Of a stretch of DNA of 64,000 bases, positions 42,803-51,668 are shown one piece after another. The notes under the pieces are model-generated. The model did not search any database, had not been told where the DNA came from, and was given only the letters and a program-made list of their open reading frames with translations. Position numbers and translations under genes: made by a program. Origin of the DNA: Bacteroidota bacterium (GTDB taxonomy: Bacteria > Bacteroidota > Bacteroidia > Bacteroidales > GCA-2711565); NCBI GenBank assembly GCA_018816945.1, contig JAHIVC010000010.1, positions 1 through 64,000 on the forward strand. The letters are read 5' to 3'. The first letter of the stretch is position 1, and each line of letters opens with the position of its first letter.

Positions 42803-42828
42803 TATTTTTGTTAATTAAACCAAAGTTA
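42803..42828. promoter_or_regulatory. Divergent promoter region of the LOG gene and manA
   Basis: Two TAnnTTTG boxes face apart: TATTTTTG on the plus strand (42803-42810, 24 bp before manA) and TAACTTTG on the minus strand (42828-42821, 31 bp before the LOG start). The 43-bp gap forces the two promoters to overlap. Confidence 0.5.
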
Positions 42829-42833
42829 GCAAA

Positions 42834-43820
42834 ATGAATACGAAATCGTTATACCCGCTAAAATTTAATTCAATTTATAAAGATAAAATTTGGGGAGGTC
42901 AGAAGATTAAAACAGTGATGGGAATGGATTTTTCACCCCTTATTAACTGTGGGGAAGCCTGGGTATTATCTGGTGTAGAAGGGGATCAAAGTGTGGTTGT
43001 TAACGGATTTTTAGCCGAGAACGAGCTCAATGAACTGGTTGAAATTTACATGGGTGAATTGGTTGGTGAAAAGAATTATGAAGAGTTTGGCGATCAGTTT
43101 CCGATCCTGGTTAAAATCATCGATTCAAACGACTGGCTCTCCATTCAGGTGCATCCCGATGATGAGTTGGCCATAAAAAGAGGCCTGGATAGGGGGAAGA
43201 CAGAAATGTGGTATTTATTGGATGCCGAAAAAAATGCCGAAATTATTTTGGGCTTTAATAAGGAAATCAAAAAGAATGATTATCAGGAACTGCTCAATGA
43301 TAAAAAATTAAAATCGGTATTAAATGCTGAAAAAGTGAAAGCCGGGGATGTTTTTTATGTGCCTGCAGGCAGGGTACATGCTATTGGCCCGGGTATCCTT
43401 TTAGCAGAAATTCAACAAACCTCCGATACCACTTACCGCATTTATGATTGGGATCGAATTGGTGTGGATGGCCTCATGCGGGAATTGCACATTGATGAAG
43501 CCCTGGATGCCATCGATTTTAAAGTTCAAAAGAATTATAAAACCGAATATTCAGTAGAAAAAAACAAGACTTCAAAAGTAGTGAAGAGTAAGTACTTCAC
43601 TACAAATTTGATAGATATGGATGTTCCGTTAAGCAAGGATTACAGCGTACTTGATTCGTTTGTCATTTATTTGTGCGTTGAAGGCAGTTATGTATTATTG
43701 TTTGGAGACGAAAGACTTACTGCGCGAAAAGGGGAAACGATACTGATTCCGGCTATCATGAATGAGGTTAAAATAATTCCGGCCCCAAAAGCAAAGATTT
43801 TGGAGGTCTATATCGCATGA
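42834..43820 (+). CDS. manA: Mannose-6-phosphate isomerase, class I
   Basis: The enzyme interconverts mannose 6-phosphate and fructose 6-phosphate, linking glycolysis to GDP-mannose and surface glycans. The 328-residue cupin protein has zinc-site segments WLSIQVHPDDELA (about residues 98-110) and YVPAGRVHAIGPGILLAEIQ (about 180-199), and the opening SIYKDKIWGGQKIKT. This is the short bacterial type; the helical insert of the larger E. coli enzyme is absent. Confidence 0.93.
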   Translation: MNTKSLYPLKFNSIYKDKIWGGQKIKTVMGMDFSPLINCGEAWVLSGVEGDQSVVVNGFLAENELNELVEIYMGELVGEKNYEEFGDQFPILVKIIDSNDWLSIQVHPDDELAIKRGLDRGKTEMWYLLDAEKNAEIILGFNKEIKKNDYQELLNDKKLKSVLNAEKVKAGDVFYVPAGRVHAIGPGILLAEIQQTSDTTYRIYDWDRIGVDGLMRELHIDEALDAIDFKVQKNYKTEYSVEKNKTSKVVKSKYFTTNLIDMDVPLSKDYSVLDSFVIYLCVEGSYVLLFGDERLTARKGETILIPAIMNEVKIIPAPKAKILEVYIA

Positions 43821-43896
43821 CATAATTTTTGGACTTGTTAATCGGTCTTTAATTATTTCTTTTTTCGTATAATTAGAATCGATTTTATTAAAAAAT

Positions 43897-43930
43897 CTTT
43901 AAATGAAATAATAGGATTAGCATATATTTG
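43897..43930 (+). promoter_or_regulatory. Possible nhaA promoter
   Basis: TATATTTG at 43923-43930 fits the -7 box, 30 bp before the nhaA ATG. CTTT at 43897-43900 is an approximate -33 element at slightly long spacing. Confidence 0.4.
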
Positions 43931-43960
43931 AATACTGATAACATTCCAAAACAGACATAA

Positions 43961-45340
43961 ATGATTCAAAAGATTATATTATCGCCTTTTCAAAAATTTG
44001 TTAAGATTGAAAGTTTTAGTGGTATATTGTTATTGATTGCTACTATCATTGCAATGCTTTGGGCAAACTCGCCTTTCGGCGAATCATATCAATCGCTTTG
44101 GCAATATAAAATTGGATTTTCTACCCAAAACTTCGAACTAAGTAAACCATTATTGCTTTGGGTAAATGATGGATTGATGGCCATTTTCTTTTTCTTAATT
44201 GGCCTGGAAATAAAAAGGGAATTTTTAATTGGAGAATTAAACTCGGTTAAAAAGGTTGCTTTCCCTCTCTTTGGGGCACTTGGAGGAATGTTGTTTCCGG
44301 TTTTAATGTTTTTTGTGCTAAATAATAAGGTTGAAACAAGCGTAGGATGGGGAATTCCGATGGCTACAGATATTGCTTTTTCACTGGCGGTTCTGAAAGT
44401 TTTAGGTGATAGGGTTCCACTCAGCCTTAAATTATTTCTGACCGCATTTGCCATAGTGGACGATATTGGAGCTGTTTTGGTTATTGCAGTTTTTTATAGC
44501 GGAAACGTTAGCATTGCTTTACTTTTCGTGGCGATGGTATTATTGGGGATTTTATACTTTTTATCTCTTAAAGGATATTATTCAAAATTCCTGATTATTA
44601 TTTTTGGGATCGCAATTTGGGTACTATTCTTAAAATCAGGCATTCATCCAACAATTGCCGGGATCTTATTAGCCTTCTCAGTTCCTGTCAGGCAAAAAAT
44701 TGATACACCAACCTTTATTGATAAATTGGTGACAATAACCAATAATATTAAAAAAGCCGCTGTTTCGAAAAAACCAATTTTATGTAAGGAACAAATAGAA
44801 CAAATTGATGATCTGGAAGACTGGACCAACAGATATCAATCTCCTCTGCAACATTTAGAGCATAAATTGCACGATTGGGTTGCCTATTTTATTATTCCCG
44901 TTTTTGCACTCGCTAATGCAGGAGTGTTCATCAGTAGGGGAGTTGAAATTGATGAAAACTTAATATGGACTATAATTTTATGTTTGGTTTTGGGTAAAAG
45001 TATAGGTATTTCATCAGTTATTTTGATTACTAAAAAAATCAGATTAGTTGAGATTCCGGAAGAAATAACGCACCGGCATATTATTGGCGTTTCTTTTTTG
45101 GCTGGTATTGGGTTTACGATGGCCATATTTATTGCAAGTTTGGCCTTTGAAAGCAACCCAATATATATCGATTCAGCTAAAATTGGGATTCTTATCGGGT
45201 CATTAATTTCAGCAATAATTGGGTATATTATTTTAAGAACCACTGGCAAAAAATCATTCAGAAATGCTAATAAAAACAGTGCAATACAGAGCGAGGACGA
45301 TTATCTTGGCATTCCGTGTAGCCAAAAAAATAAAGGATAA
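43961..45340 (+). CDS. nhaA: Na+/H+ antiporter NhaA
   Basis: NhaA exports Na+ in exchange for protons and sets salt and pH tolerance. The 459-residue protein has about 12 membrane helices. The family markers are GLMAIFFFLIGLEIKREFL (residues 72-90), GIPMATDIAFSLAVL, and the ion-binding aspartate pair in FAIVDDIGAVLVIAVFY. A hydrophilic stretch of about 50 residues at 262-312 replaces a short loop, and the C terminus has about 35 polar residues. Both extend it beyond the 388 residues of E. coli NhaA. It is followed after 4 bp by a secreted-protein gene and probably co-transcribed. A second antiporter of another family lies 5 kb away. Confidence 0.95.
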   Translation: MIQKIILSPFQKFVKIESFSGILLLIATIIAMLWANSPFGESYQSLWQYKIGFSTQNFELSKPLLLWVNDGLMAIFFFLIGLEIKREFLIGELNSVKKVAFPLFGALGGMLFPVLMFFVLNNKVETSVGWGIPMATDIAFSLAVLKVLGDRVPLSLKLFLTAFAIVDDIGAVLVIAVFYSGNVSIALLFVAMVLLGILYFLSLKGYYSKFLIIIFGIAIWVLFLKSGIHPTIAGILLAFSVPVRQKIDTPTFIDKLVTITNNIKKAAVSKKPILCKEQIEQIDDLEDWTNRYQSPLQHLEHKLHDWVAYFIIPVFALANAGVFISRGVEIDENLIWTIILCLVLGKSIGISSVILITKKIRLVEIPEEITHRHIIGVSFLAGIGFTMAIFIASLAFESNPIYIDSAKIGILIGSLISAIIGYIILRTTGKKSFRNANKNSAIQSEDDYLGIPCSQKNKG

Positions 45341-45344
45341 TCAC

Positions 45345-46259
45345 ATGAAGAAATTATGTCTAATTGTTTTTGTCTTTTTCATAGCAAATTGGACAATTGC
45401 ACAGCAGATTACAGATACAAACTATCATCCTAATATCCTAAACCCTGTTTATGAAATAGGAAAAGGACCGATCATATTTATCGACGAGGGTCATTATAAT
45501 TTCCATACAAAAGAAGGCAGATATAAATCCTTCGCGAACTTTGTGGAAAAGGATGGCTATGTAGTAACGGAATATATGGGTGAGTTTAATGAGAATGAAT
45601 TATTGAAAGGAAAAATCCTTGTTATTTCAAACGCGATCAACCAAATTAATGAACAGAATTGGTATGTACCGACCCCTTCGGCATTTACAAAGACAGAAAT
45701 AGAAACAGTTAAAAATTGGATTAGTGAAGGTGGAAGTTTATTTTTAATTGCCGACCACATGCCTTTTGGTGGTGCGGCAACCGACTTAGCTGTAGCATTC
45801 GGGTTTGAATTTTCAAACGGATTTGTAATGGATACCTTATCTCCCGGTCCGGCTTTTTTTAATCTGAAAGAAGGGACCCTTTTTGAAAGCATTATTACCA
45901 AAGGCAGGAATCATGAGGAACGTGTAGAACAGATTGCAACGTTTACCGGCCAGGGTTTCAAAATGCCCGGTGATGCTGTCCCCATTTTAATTTTTAATGA
46001 GAAATATGTGAACATGATTCCTGATTCTGCATGGGTATTTGAAGCGAAGACCCCCAGGATTAATGCCAAAGGACTTGCACAGGGAGCCTTTAAAAAGTAT
46101 GGAAAAGGAAAAGTTGTGGCATTTGGCGAAGCCGCCATGTTTTCTGCTCAACTCGCAGGACCACAAAAAATAAGAGTTGGAATGAATGGCGATATGGCTC
46201 CTGAAAATCACCAACTATTATTAAATATCATTCATTGGCTGGATGGGAAACTTGAGTAG
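45345..46259 (+). CDS. Secreted DUF4350-like protein
   Basis: The 304-residue protein has a signal peptide (KKLCLIVFVFFIANWTIAQ). The mature part resembles the DUF4350/glutamine-amidotransferase-like fold: IIFIDEGHYNFHTKEGRYKS, then LVISNAINQ, ISEGGSLFLIADHMPFGGAA and GKVVAFGEAAMFSAQ. No catalytic cysteine occurs at the usual nucleophile place, so binding rather than catalysis is likely. I start at ATG 45345; the longer frame overlaps nhaA and would bury the signal peptide. The role is unknown. Confidence 0.8.
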   Translation: MKKLCLIVFVFFIANWTIAQQITDTNYHPNILNPVYEIGKGPIIFIDEGHYNFHTKEGRYKSFANFVEKDGYVVTEYMGEFNENELLKGKILVISNAINQINEQNWYVPTPSAFTKTEIETVKNWISEGGSLFLIADHMPFGGAATDLAVAFGFEFSNGFVMDTLSPGPAFFNLKEGTLFESIITKGRNHEERVEQIATFTGQGFKMPGDAVPILIFNEKYVNMIPDSAWVFEAKTPRINAKGLAQGAFKKYGKGKVVAFGEAAMFSAQLAGPQKIRVGMNGDMAPENHQLLLNIIHWLDGKLE

Positions 46260-46274
46260 TTAAGCTCGTTTTTC

Positions 46275-47507
46275 TTAACCTAATTTGATATTTAGGTATT
46301 GTTGTGAAATTCGACGGGTTGGAATCCATGTAGCAAGTATGCCAATGATAAATACGGTAAAAAACACGTAAACAAAATCTGTCCATTGCAAAATCACGGG
46401 ATAGGAATTCACGATGAATGCTCCATTGGCATCTCCCAAACCAACAAGCCCGAATTGCATTTGCATCACACAAATGAGGGTGCCTAAAATCAATCCACTG
46501 AGGGCACCTATCATTGAAATTAAACTTCCTTCAAATAAAAAAATTCTTCGGATCAATTGATTGTTCGCACCCATACTTTGCAGCACGGCAATGTCTTTTT
46601 TCTTGTCGAGGATGAGCATGCTCAATGACCCGATTACATTAAAAGTGGCGATGAGCAGAATGAAAGTCAAAATCAGAAAAATGGCCCACTTTTCCGATTT
46701 CATGATTTTATAAAGCAATTCCTGCTGTTCGAAACGATTTTTTACCTTAAAATCGGGGCCTAAAAGGCTTTTAATCTTGGATTGAACTTGATCTGAATTT
46801 GCTCCTTCACCAAGCCCGATTTCAAGATAACTGATCTCATCATCATATTCCAAAATTTCTTTCACAAATGTGAACGGGGCAAAAATATATTTTGAATCAA
46901 AATTCTGTTCAACCATAAATACGCCCGAAACCAGAATGTTTTGGCGACTAAAATCCTGTTCGGGATTGAGGTTAAATCCTTTGCTTTTTCGGGGTGCTAG
47001 AATACTGATGGCCTCTTCTTCCAGTTTTATTCTAAAATCCAGAAAATAAGCCACCCCGGATCCGATAATAGCATAATTTAATCCTCCCTGCTTAAGTTTA
47101 AATTCCCCGTCAACCATACAGGAATCCAAACCCGACATATCCGTATAATGTTCGGGAACTCCCTTGATATTTGCAAAATGTTGCTTATCTCCACTTTGAA
47201 TTAAAACATTTTCTTCAATTACTTCCATAAAAAAATCTACCCCATCAAGGATCTTAATTTCGGCGGATGGGAATTGCGAAAGTTTGATGGTTTTTCCTTC
47301 GCTAGGGGTGATCACCAAATCGGGATTGAAATTATTAAAGAGTGAAATCACAAGACCTTCAAAGCCATTAAAGACCGACAAAATAATGATGAGGGCCATG
47401 GTGCCAATGGTAATCCCTGCAACAGAAATCCCGGAAATAATATTGATGATATTATGCGATTTCTTTGAGACTAAATAACGTTTAGCTATGTAAAACGAAA
47501 AATTCAA
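46275..47507 (-). CDS. FtsX-like ABC transporter permease (LolC/LolE type)
   Basis: The 410-residue protein has one N-terminal membrane helix (residues 21-48, IISGISVAGITIGTMALIII), a large periplasmic domain (about 50-265) and three C-terminal helices. FILLIATFNVIGSLSMLILD and KKDIAVLQSMGANNQLIRRI are typical of LolC/LolE. Such permeases release lipoproteins from the inner membrane with an ATPase LolD, which is not adjacent. It lies 3 bp after rbfA on the same strand, a usual arrangement in Bacteroidota, and converges on the DUF4350-like gene. Confidence 0.88.
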   Translation of the reverse strand: MNFSFYIAKRYLVSKKSHNIINIISGISVAGITIGTMALIIILSVFNGFEGLVISLFNNFNPDLVITPSEGKTIKLSQFPSAEIKILDGVDFFMEVIEENVLIQSGDKQHFANIKGVPEHYTDMSGLDSCMVDGEFKLKQGGLNYAIIGSGVAYFLDFRIKLEEEAISILAPRKSKGFNLNPEQDFSRQNILVSGVFMVEQNFDSKYIFAPFTFVKEILEYDDEISYLEIGLGEGANSDQVQSKIKSLLGPDFKVKNRFEQQELLYKIMKSEKWAIFLILTFILLIATFNVIGSLSMLILDKKKDIAVLQSMGANNQLIRRIFLFEGSLISMIGALSGLILGTLICVMQMQFGLVGLGDANGAFIVNSYPVILQWTDFVYVFFTVFIIGILATWIPTRRISQQYLNIKLG

Positions 47508-47510
47508 AAA

Positions 47511-47855
47511 TTAAGGGGTTTTTAGTAAATTTTCGATGTTCTCGATATAATCGAGCGAATCGTCGATATGAAACTGCAATTCAGGTACTACTCGCAATTG
47601 ATTTTTGATTCGTCCTGCCAGTTTGTGCCGCGTTTCTTTTTTATGTTCTTTTATTTTCTCCAATATTTCCGAGTTATCAGCCCCCGGCGAAAAAATACTC
47701 ACAAATGTTTTGGCAAATGAAAGATCGGGACTAACCGTAACTTTCGTAACGGTGATCATTGCTCCGGAGTAATGTGCCTTACTGTCATATTGTAAAATTT
47801 CCCCCAGATCCTTCTGAAGCAATTTCGAAATTCGATTCTGTCGTTTTGATTCCAT
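47511..47855 (-). CDS. rbfA: 30S ribosome-binding factor A
   Basis: RbfA helps mature the 16S rRNA 5' end and the 30S subunit, mostly in the cold. The 114-residue KH-like protein has the typical opening KRQNRISKLLQKDLGEILQY, the strand VTVSPDLSFAKTFVSIF and the ending LRVVPELQFHIDDSLDYIEN. Length is normal. Confidence 0.93.
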   Translation of the reverse strand: MESKRQNRISKLLQKDLGEILQYDSKAHYSGAMITVTKVTVSPDLSFAKTFVSIFSPGADNSEILEKIKEHKKETRHKLAGRIKNQLRVVPELQFHIDDSLDYIENIENLLKTP

Positions 47856-47922
47856 AATGCAAAAATACTACATTTCAGTAAAGATAAACAAAGTAGAAAG
47901 AACGCCTATATGGCATTTTAAT

Positions 47923-47930
47923 TATATTTG
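47923..47930 (+). promoter_or_regulatory. Possible -7 box close to the ABC exporter start
   Basis: TATATTTG matches TAnnTTTG and ends 6 bp before the ATG at 47937. If used, transcription would begin at about the start codon, giving a leaderless message. No -33 match is seen. Confidence 0.35.
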
Positions 47931-47936
47931 CATTTA

Positions 47937-49817
47937 ATGAAGAATCTAATCAAAATATTAAGATATATAATTCCTTATTGGGGTAAAGCCTTGCTAAATA
48001 TAGGATTCAATATTTTAGCCATTCTGTTTTCTTTAGCTTCGTTCACTTTATTTATTCCGGTTTTAAATATTCTTTTTAAAACAGCCGATCTTTCTGAAAA
48101 AGGTGCTGAAATTGCTGAAGATAAAGTTCCAGTTGAAATTATTGAAATCGTTAGTTATAATTTCAATTCACTGAAGGAGTATTTTAATTCGGTTAAGGAA
48201 TATCTTTACTATCAGATAGAAATGTTAATCGTGAAGCAGGGAGAGATGCAGGTGTTGCTCTATATTTGTATCTTGATAGTAGTGCTTTTCTTTCTCAGAA
48301 ATCTGTTCCGTTACCTCGCTTTGTTTTATTTAGCCCCAATACGTAGTAATGTTGTAAGGGATATCAGAAATAAATTGTATCGCAAAATATTGATTCTTCC
48401 ACTCTCATACTATAGCGAGCAAAGAAAGGGAGATATTATTTCTCGTATGACAGCTGATGTTCAGGAAGTTGAAGTATCAATTATGAGTTCATTGGAGATG
48501 ATGTTTCGTGATCCGATCAATATCATCGTTTATTTAATTGCCCTAATGGTAATCAATGCGCCACTTACCTTATTTGTGTTGGTTTTATTTCCAATCAGTG
48601 GTTTTATTATTGGCAGGATTGGCAAAAGTCTGAAAAGATCATCTGTGAAGGGGCAGAAACAGTTAGGAGTACTCCTGTCGATCATCGAAGAAACCATTTC
48701 AGGTTTAAGGATCATCAAAGCATTTAATGCCATCAATCTCAGTGATAATAATTTTAAAACTTCCGATCAGTATTATACCCGAACAATGATACGTTTATAC
48801 CGTAAACGTGATTTGGCTTCACCAATAAGTGAGTTTTTATCCTCTATCGTGATGGTCATCGTATTATGGTATGGAGGCCGACTGGTTCTCAGTCCTGAAA
48901 CCGAGCTCGATGCGGCTATGTTCATGACTTATTTGATCATTTTTTCTCAACTAATGCCTCCTGCCAAATCAATGACTACAGCTATTTATAATATTCAGAA
49001 AGGGGGAGCTTCCGTGGAGCGGATCCATGAAGTATTAGATGCCGAAGAAGTCATCGTGGAAATCGAAAATCCAAAAACAATCAGTGAATTTAAATCGGCA
49101 GTTGAATATAAAGATGTCAGTTTTTCTTACGACAAAACTGTCGTTCTTAAAAATATTTCTTTAAAACTTGAAAAAGGAAAAACCATTGCGCTGGTTGGAC
49201 CTTCAGGCGGTGGAAAATCTACATTTGTTGATTTATTGCCCCGCTTTTACGATTGTGTCTCAGGTGAAATATTAATTGACGGCACCTGTTTAAAAGAATT
49301 TAAAATCGACGATGTCAGAGGACTCATGGGAATAGTTTCGCAGGAGACCATCCTTTTCAATGATACGGTGATGGGAAATATTACCATGGGTATCGAAAAT
49401 GTAAATGAAGATGATGTGATTGCTGCTGCAAAAGTAGCCAATGCGCATGAATTCATTTCAAAAATGGAGAATGGATACCATACAAATATTGGTGATCGGG
49501 GTGTAAAACTCTCCGGGGGTCAGCGACAGCGAATTAGCATTGCGAGGGCCGTTTTGAAGAATCCACCAATTCTTATTTTGGATGAAGCCACCTCGGCACT
49601 TGACACAGAATCTGAACGTTTGGTTCAGGATGCGCTCTTGAAACTCATGCAAAACCGTACTTCCATCGTTATTGCGCATCGTCTGTCTACCATTCAATTT
49701 GCCGATGAAATTGTTGTGATCAGTAAAGGGGAGATTGTTGAAAGAGGAAAACATGCCGAATTATTGGCGCTAGGTGGAGTTTACAAAAGGTTGTTCGACC
49801 TGCAATCTTTTGCCTGA
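47937..49817 (+). CDS. MsbA-like ABC exporter (fused permease and ATPase)
   Basis: The 626-residue half-transporter would work as a dimer in the inner membrane. The N-terminal 340 residues hold six membrane helices, with the first extracellular loop enlarged (about residues 50-105, charged). The ATPase part has Walker A GPSGGGKSTFVDLLPRFYD, the signature KLSGGQRQRISIARAVL, Walker B ILILDEATSALDTESE and switch VIAHRLSTI. It resembles MsbA and other lipid or peptide exporters; substrate is not deducible. I start at ATG 47937; the in-frame TTG nine bases earlier lies inside a promoter-like box. Confidence 0.92.
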   Translation: MKNLIKILRYIIPYWGKALLNIGFNILAILFSLASFTLFIPVLNILFKTADLSEKGAEIAEDKVPVEIIEIVSYNFNSLKEYFNSVKEYLYYQIEMLIVKQGEMQVLLYICILIVVLFFLRNLFRYLALFYLAPIRSNVVRDIRNKLYRKILILPLSYYSEQRKGDIISRMTADVQEVEVSIMSSLEMMFRDPINIIVYLIALMVINAPLTLFVLVLFPISGFIIGRIGKSLKRSSVKGQKQLGVLLSIIEETISGLRIIKAFNAINLSDNNFKTSDQYYTRTMIRLYRKRDLASPISEFLSSIVMVIVLWYGGRLVLSPETELDAAMFMTYLIIFSQLMPPAKSMTTAIYNIQKGGASVERIHEVLDAEEVIVEIENPKTISEFKSAVEYKDVSFSYDKTVVLKNISLKLEKGKTIALVGPSGGGKSTFVDLLPRFYDCVSGEILIDGTCLKEFKIDDVRGLMGIVSQETILFNDTVMGNITMGIENVNEDDVIAAAKVANAHEFISKMENGYHTNIGDRGVKLSGGQRQRISIARAVLKNPPILILDEATSALDTESERLVQDALLKLMQNRTSIVIAHRLSTIQFADEIVVISKGEIVERGKHAELLALGGVYKRLFDLQSFA

Positions 49818-49915
49818 TTAATCTGGTTTAATCTTCAATTGTTTATAAGTGTACAAACGCAAATTTGTTTAGGAATGTGCAAATTATGTAATTTTACCAC
49901 CTCATATTTTATTAT

Positions 49916-51109
49916 ATGGAATTATTAAAAGAGAAAATAAAAAAGATCGCATCTGATTATAAGGATGAATTAATAAAAATCAGGAGGCATTTACATGCCA
50001 ATCCTGAATTATCAAATCAAGAGTATAAAACAGCTGAATATATTGCAGATAAGCTTAGAAATTTAGGAATAGAGGTTCAGACAGGAATTTTTAATACAGG
50101 CCTGGTTGCGATTATTAAAGGCAAAAACCCGTACAAAAAAGTGATTGCCCTGCGTGCCGATATTGATGCATTGCCTATTCACGAAAAAAATGATCTTCCT
50201 TATAAATCTTTAAACCCCGGAGTGATGCATGCTTGTGGGCATGATGTTCATTCTTCTTCATTAATTGGAACAGCTAAAATTTTAAATGATTTAAAAGGTG
50301 AATTTGAAGGTACGGTTAAACTAATTTTCCAACCTGCCGAAGAAAAAATTCCGGGTGGGGCTAAGCCGATGATTGAAGCTGGAGTCCTAAAAAATCCCCG
50401 ACCAGAGTTTATGTTTGGGCAGCATGTTTACCCCGATTTAGAAGCAGGTAAAATAGGAATCAGAGCTGGTAAATATATGGCCTCGGCCGATGAAATTAAT
50501 ATTACGGTTAAAGGCAAAGGTGGTCATGGAGCTATCCCTTATGCTTTGATCGATCCGGTACTTATCGCCTCTCAAATTGTTGTAGCGATGCAACAAATCG
50601 TAAGCAGAAATGCACATTTTAATGTTCCAACAGTTTTATCTTTTGGGCGCTTTATTGCCGATGGAGCTTATAATGTGATCCCTAATGAAGTAACACTTAA
50701 AGGTACTTTCAGAACCTTTGATGAAGATTGGCGTGCATTGGCACATCAAAAAATAGAAACTATGGCCAAATCTATCGCTCAGGCCTATGGGGGAGATTGT
50801 GAAGTATTTATCGACAAAGGATATCCTTTTTTGGTAAATGATGAGGCTTTGACAGGCAGAAGTTTTAATTACGCCAAAGAATATTTGGGAGAAGAAAATG
50901 TTGTTGAGCTGGATTTAAGAATGACTGCTGAAGACTTTGCTTATTTTGCTCGGGCAGTGCCAAGTTGTTTCTATCGTCTGGGAGTGAAAAATGATGCAAA
51001 AGGAATAAATTCCGGTTTGCATACTTCAACTTTCAATGTTGATGAATCAAGCCTGGAAGTAGGAATGGGCCTGATGGCCTGGTTTGCAATAAGCGAGCTG
51101 ATGCATTAA
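49916..51109 (+). CDS. M20-family amidohydrolase
   Basis: The 397-residue metalloenzyme belongs to the M20D group that hydrolyses N-acyl amino acids and related amides. Metal ligands are in MHACGHDVHSSSLIG (about residues 101-115), QPAEEKIPGGAKPMIEAGVL (Glu pair) and the final GLHTSTFNVDE. The early RRHLHANPELSNQEY and the DADIDALPI-like LRADIDALPI are typical. No signal peptide, so it is cytoplasmic. Candidates include N-acetyl-cysteine or N-acyl-amino-acid deacetylase; the substrate cannot be fixed. Confidence 0.9.
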   Translation: MELLKEKIKKIASDYKDELIKIRRHLHANPELSNQEYKTAEYIADKLRNLGIEVQTGIFNTGLVAIIKGKNPYKKVIALRADIDALPIHEKNDLPYKSLNPGVMHACGHDVHSSSLIGTAKILNDLKGEFEGTVKLIFQPAEEKIPGGAKPMIEAGVLKNPRPEFMFGQHVYPDLEAGKIGIRAGKYMASADEINITVKGKGGHGAIPYALIDPVLIASQIVVAMQQIVSRNAHFNVPTVLSFGRFIADGAYNVIPNEVTLKGTFRTFDEDWRALAHQKIETMAKSIAQAYGGDCEVFIDKGYPFLVNDEALTGRSFNYAKEYLGEENVVELDLRMTAEDFAYFARAVPSCFYRLGVKNDAKGINSGLHTSTFNVDESSLEVGMGLMAWFAISELMH

Positions 51110-51143
51110 TTTGAAAAATTCTGTAATAAAATAAATTTAAAAA

Positions 51144-51617
51144 ATGAGAAAATTTGTCTTTGGACTGATGCTATTAATAGCCTTTTCGGTTTCGGTGGAT
51201 GCCCAAAATTATAATACCGGTATTGGTTTCAGGGGTGGTTTGTCCAATGGGTTAACCATTAAGCACTATGTAAGTTCATCTAGTGCCATTGAAGGAATAA
51301 TTGCGGCCAGATGGGGCGGAATGATCATTACCGCACTTTATGAGTTTGACAATGAATTCAATACCGAAGGGTTGAATTGGTATTATGGTGCCGGAGGACA
51401 TGTGGGTATATGGAATACGCCAAAACATGCTTCATGGTGGGTTGAAGGGGATGTAAGTTCTCCGATTGTTGGAGTGGATGCAGTTTTGGGGATTGAGTAT
51501 ACTTTTCCGGAGTTCCCTCTAAGTATTTCACTTGATTGGAAACCAGCTTTTAACTTAATTGGATACACAGGAGTTTGGGTTGATTCCGGAGCTTTTTCAA
51601 TTAGATATGTGTTTTAA
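51144..51617 (+). CDS. Small secreted, probably outer-membrane barrel protein
   Basis: The 157-residue protein has a signal peptide (RKFVFGLMLLIAFSVSVDAQ). It is then Gly- and aromatic-rich with alternating strands (YNTGIGFRGGLSNGLTIKHY, WYYGAGGHVGIW, FPLSISLDWKPAFNLIG) and ends in Phe (GAFSIRYVF). This fits an eight-strand outer-membrane barrel. No catalytic motif. It lies 34 bp after the M20 gene and 51 bp before mtnA. Confidence 0.7.
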   Translation: MRKFVFGLMLLIAFSVSVDAQNYNTGIGFRGGLSNGLTIKHYVSSSSAIEGIIAARWGGMIITALYEFDNEFNTEGLNWYYGAGGHVGIWNTPKHASWWVEGDVSSPIVGVDAVLGIEYTFPEFPLSISLDWKPAFNLIGYTGVWVDSGAFSIRYVF

Positions 51618-51668
51618 AATTATCTGATCACCTGAACTAATCTCTGAAAAATAAATCATAGAAATAAA

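Noticed and set aside
45264-45344. 27-residue N-terminal extension of the DUF4350-like protein
   Set aside because: It overlaps nhaA in another frame and would place a signal peptide internally; ATG 45345 fits better.
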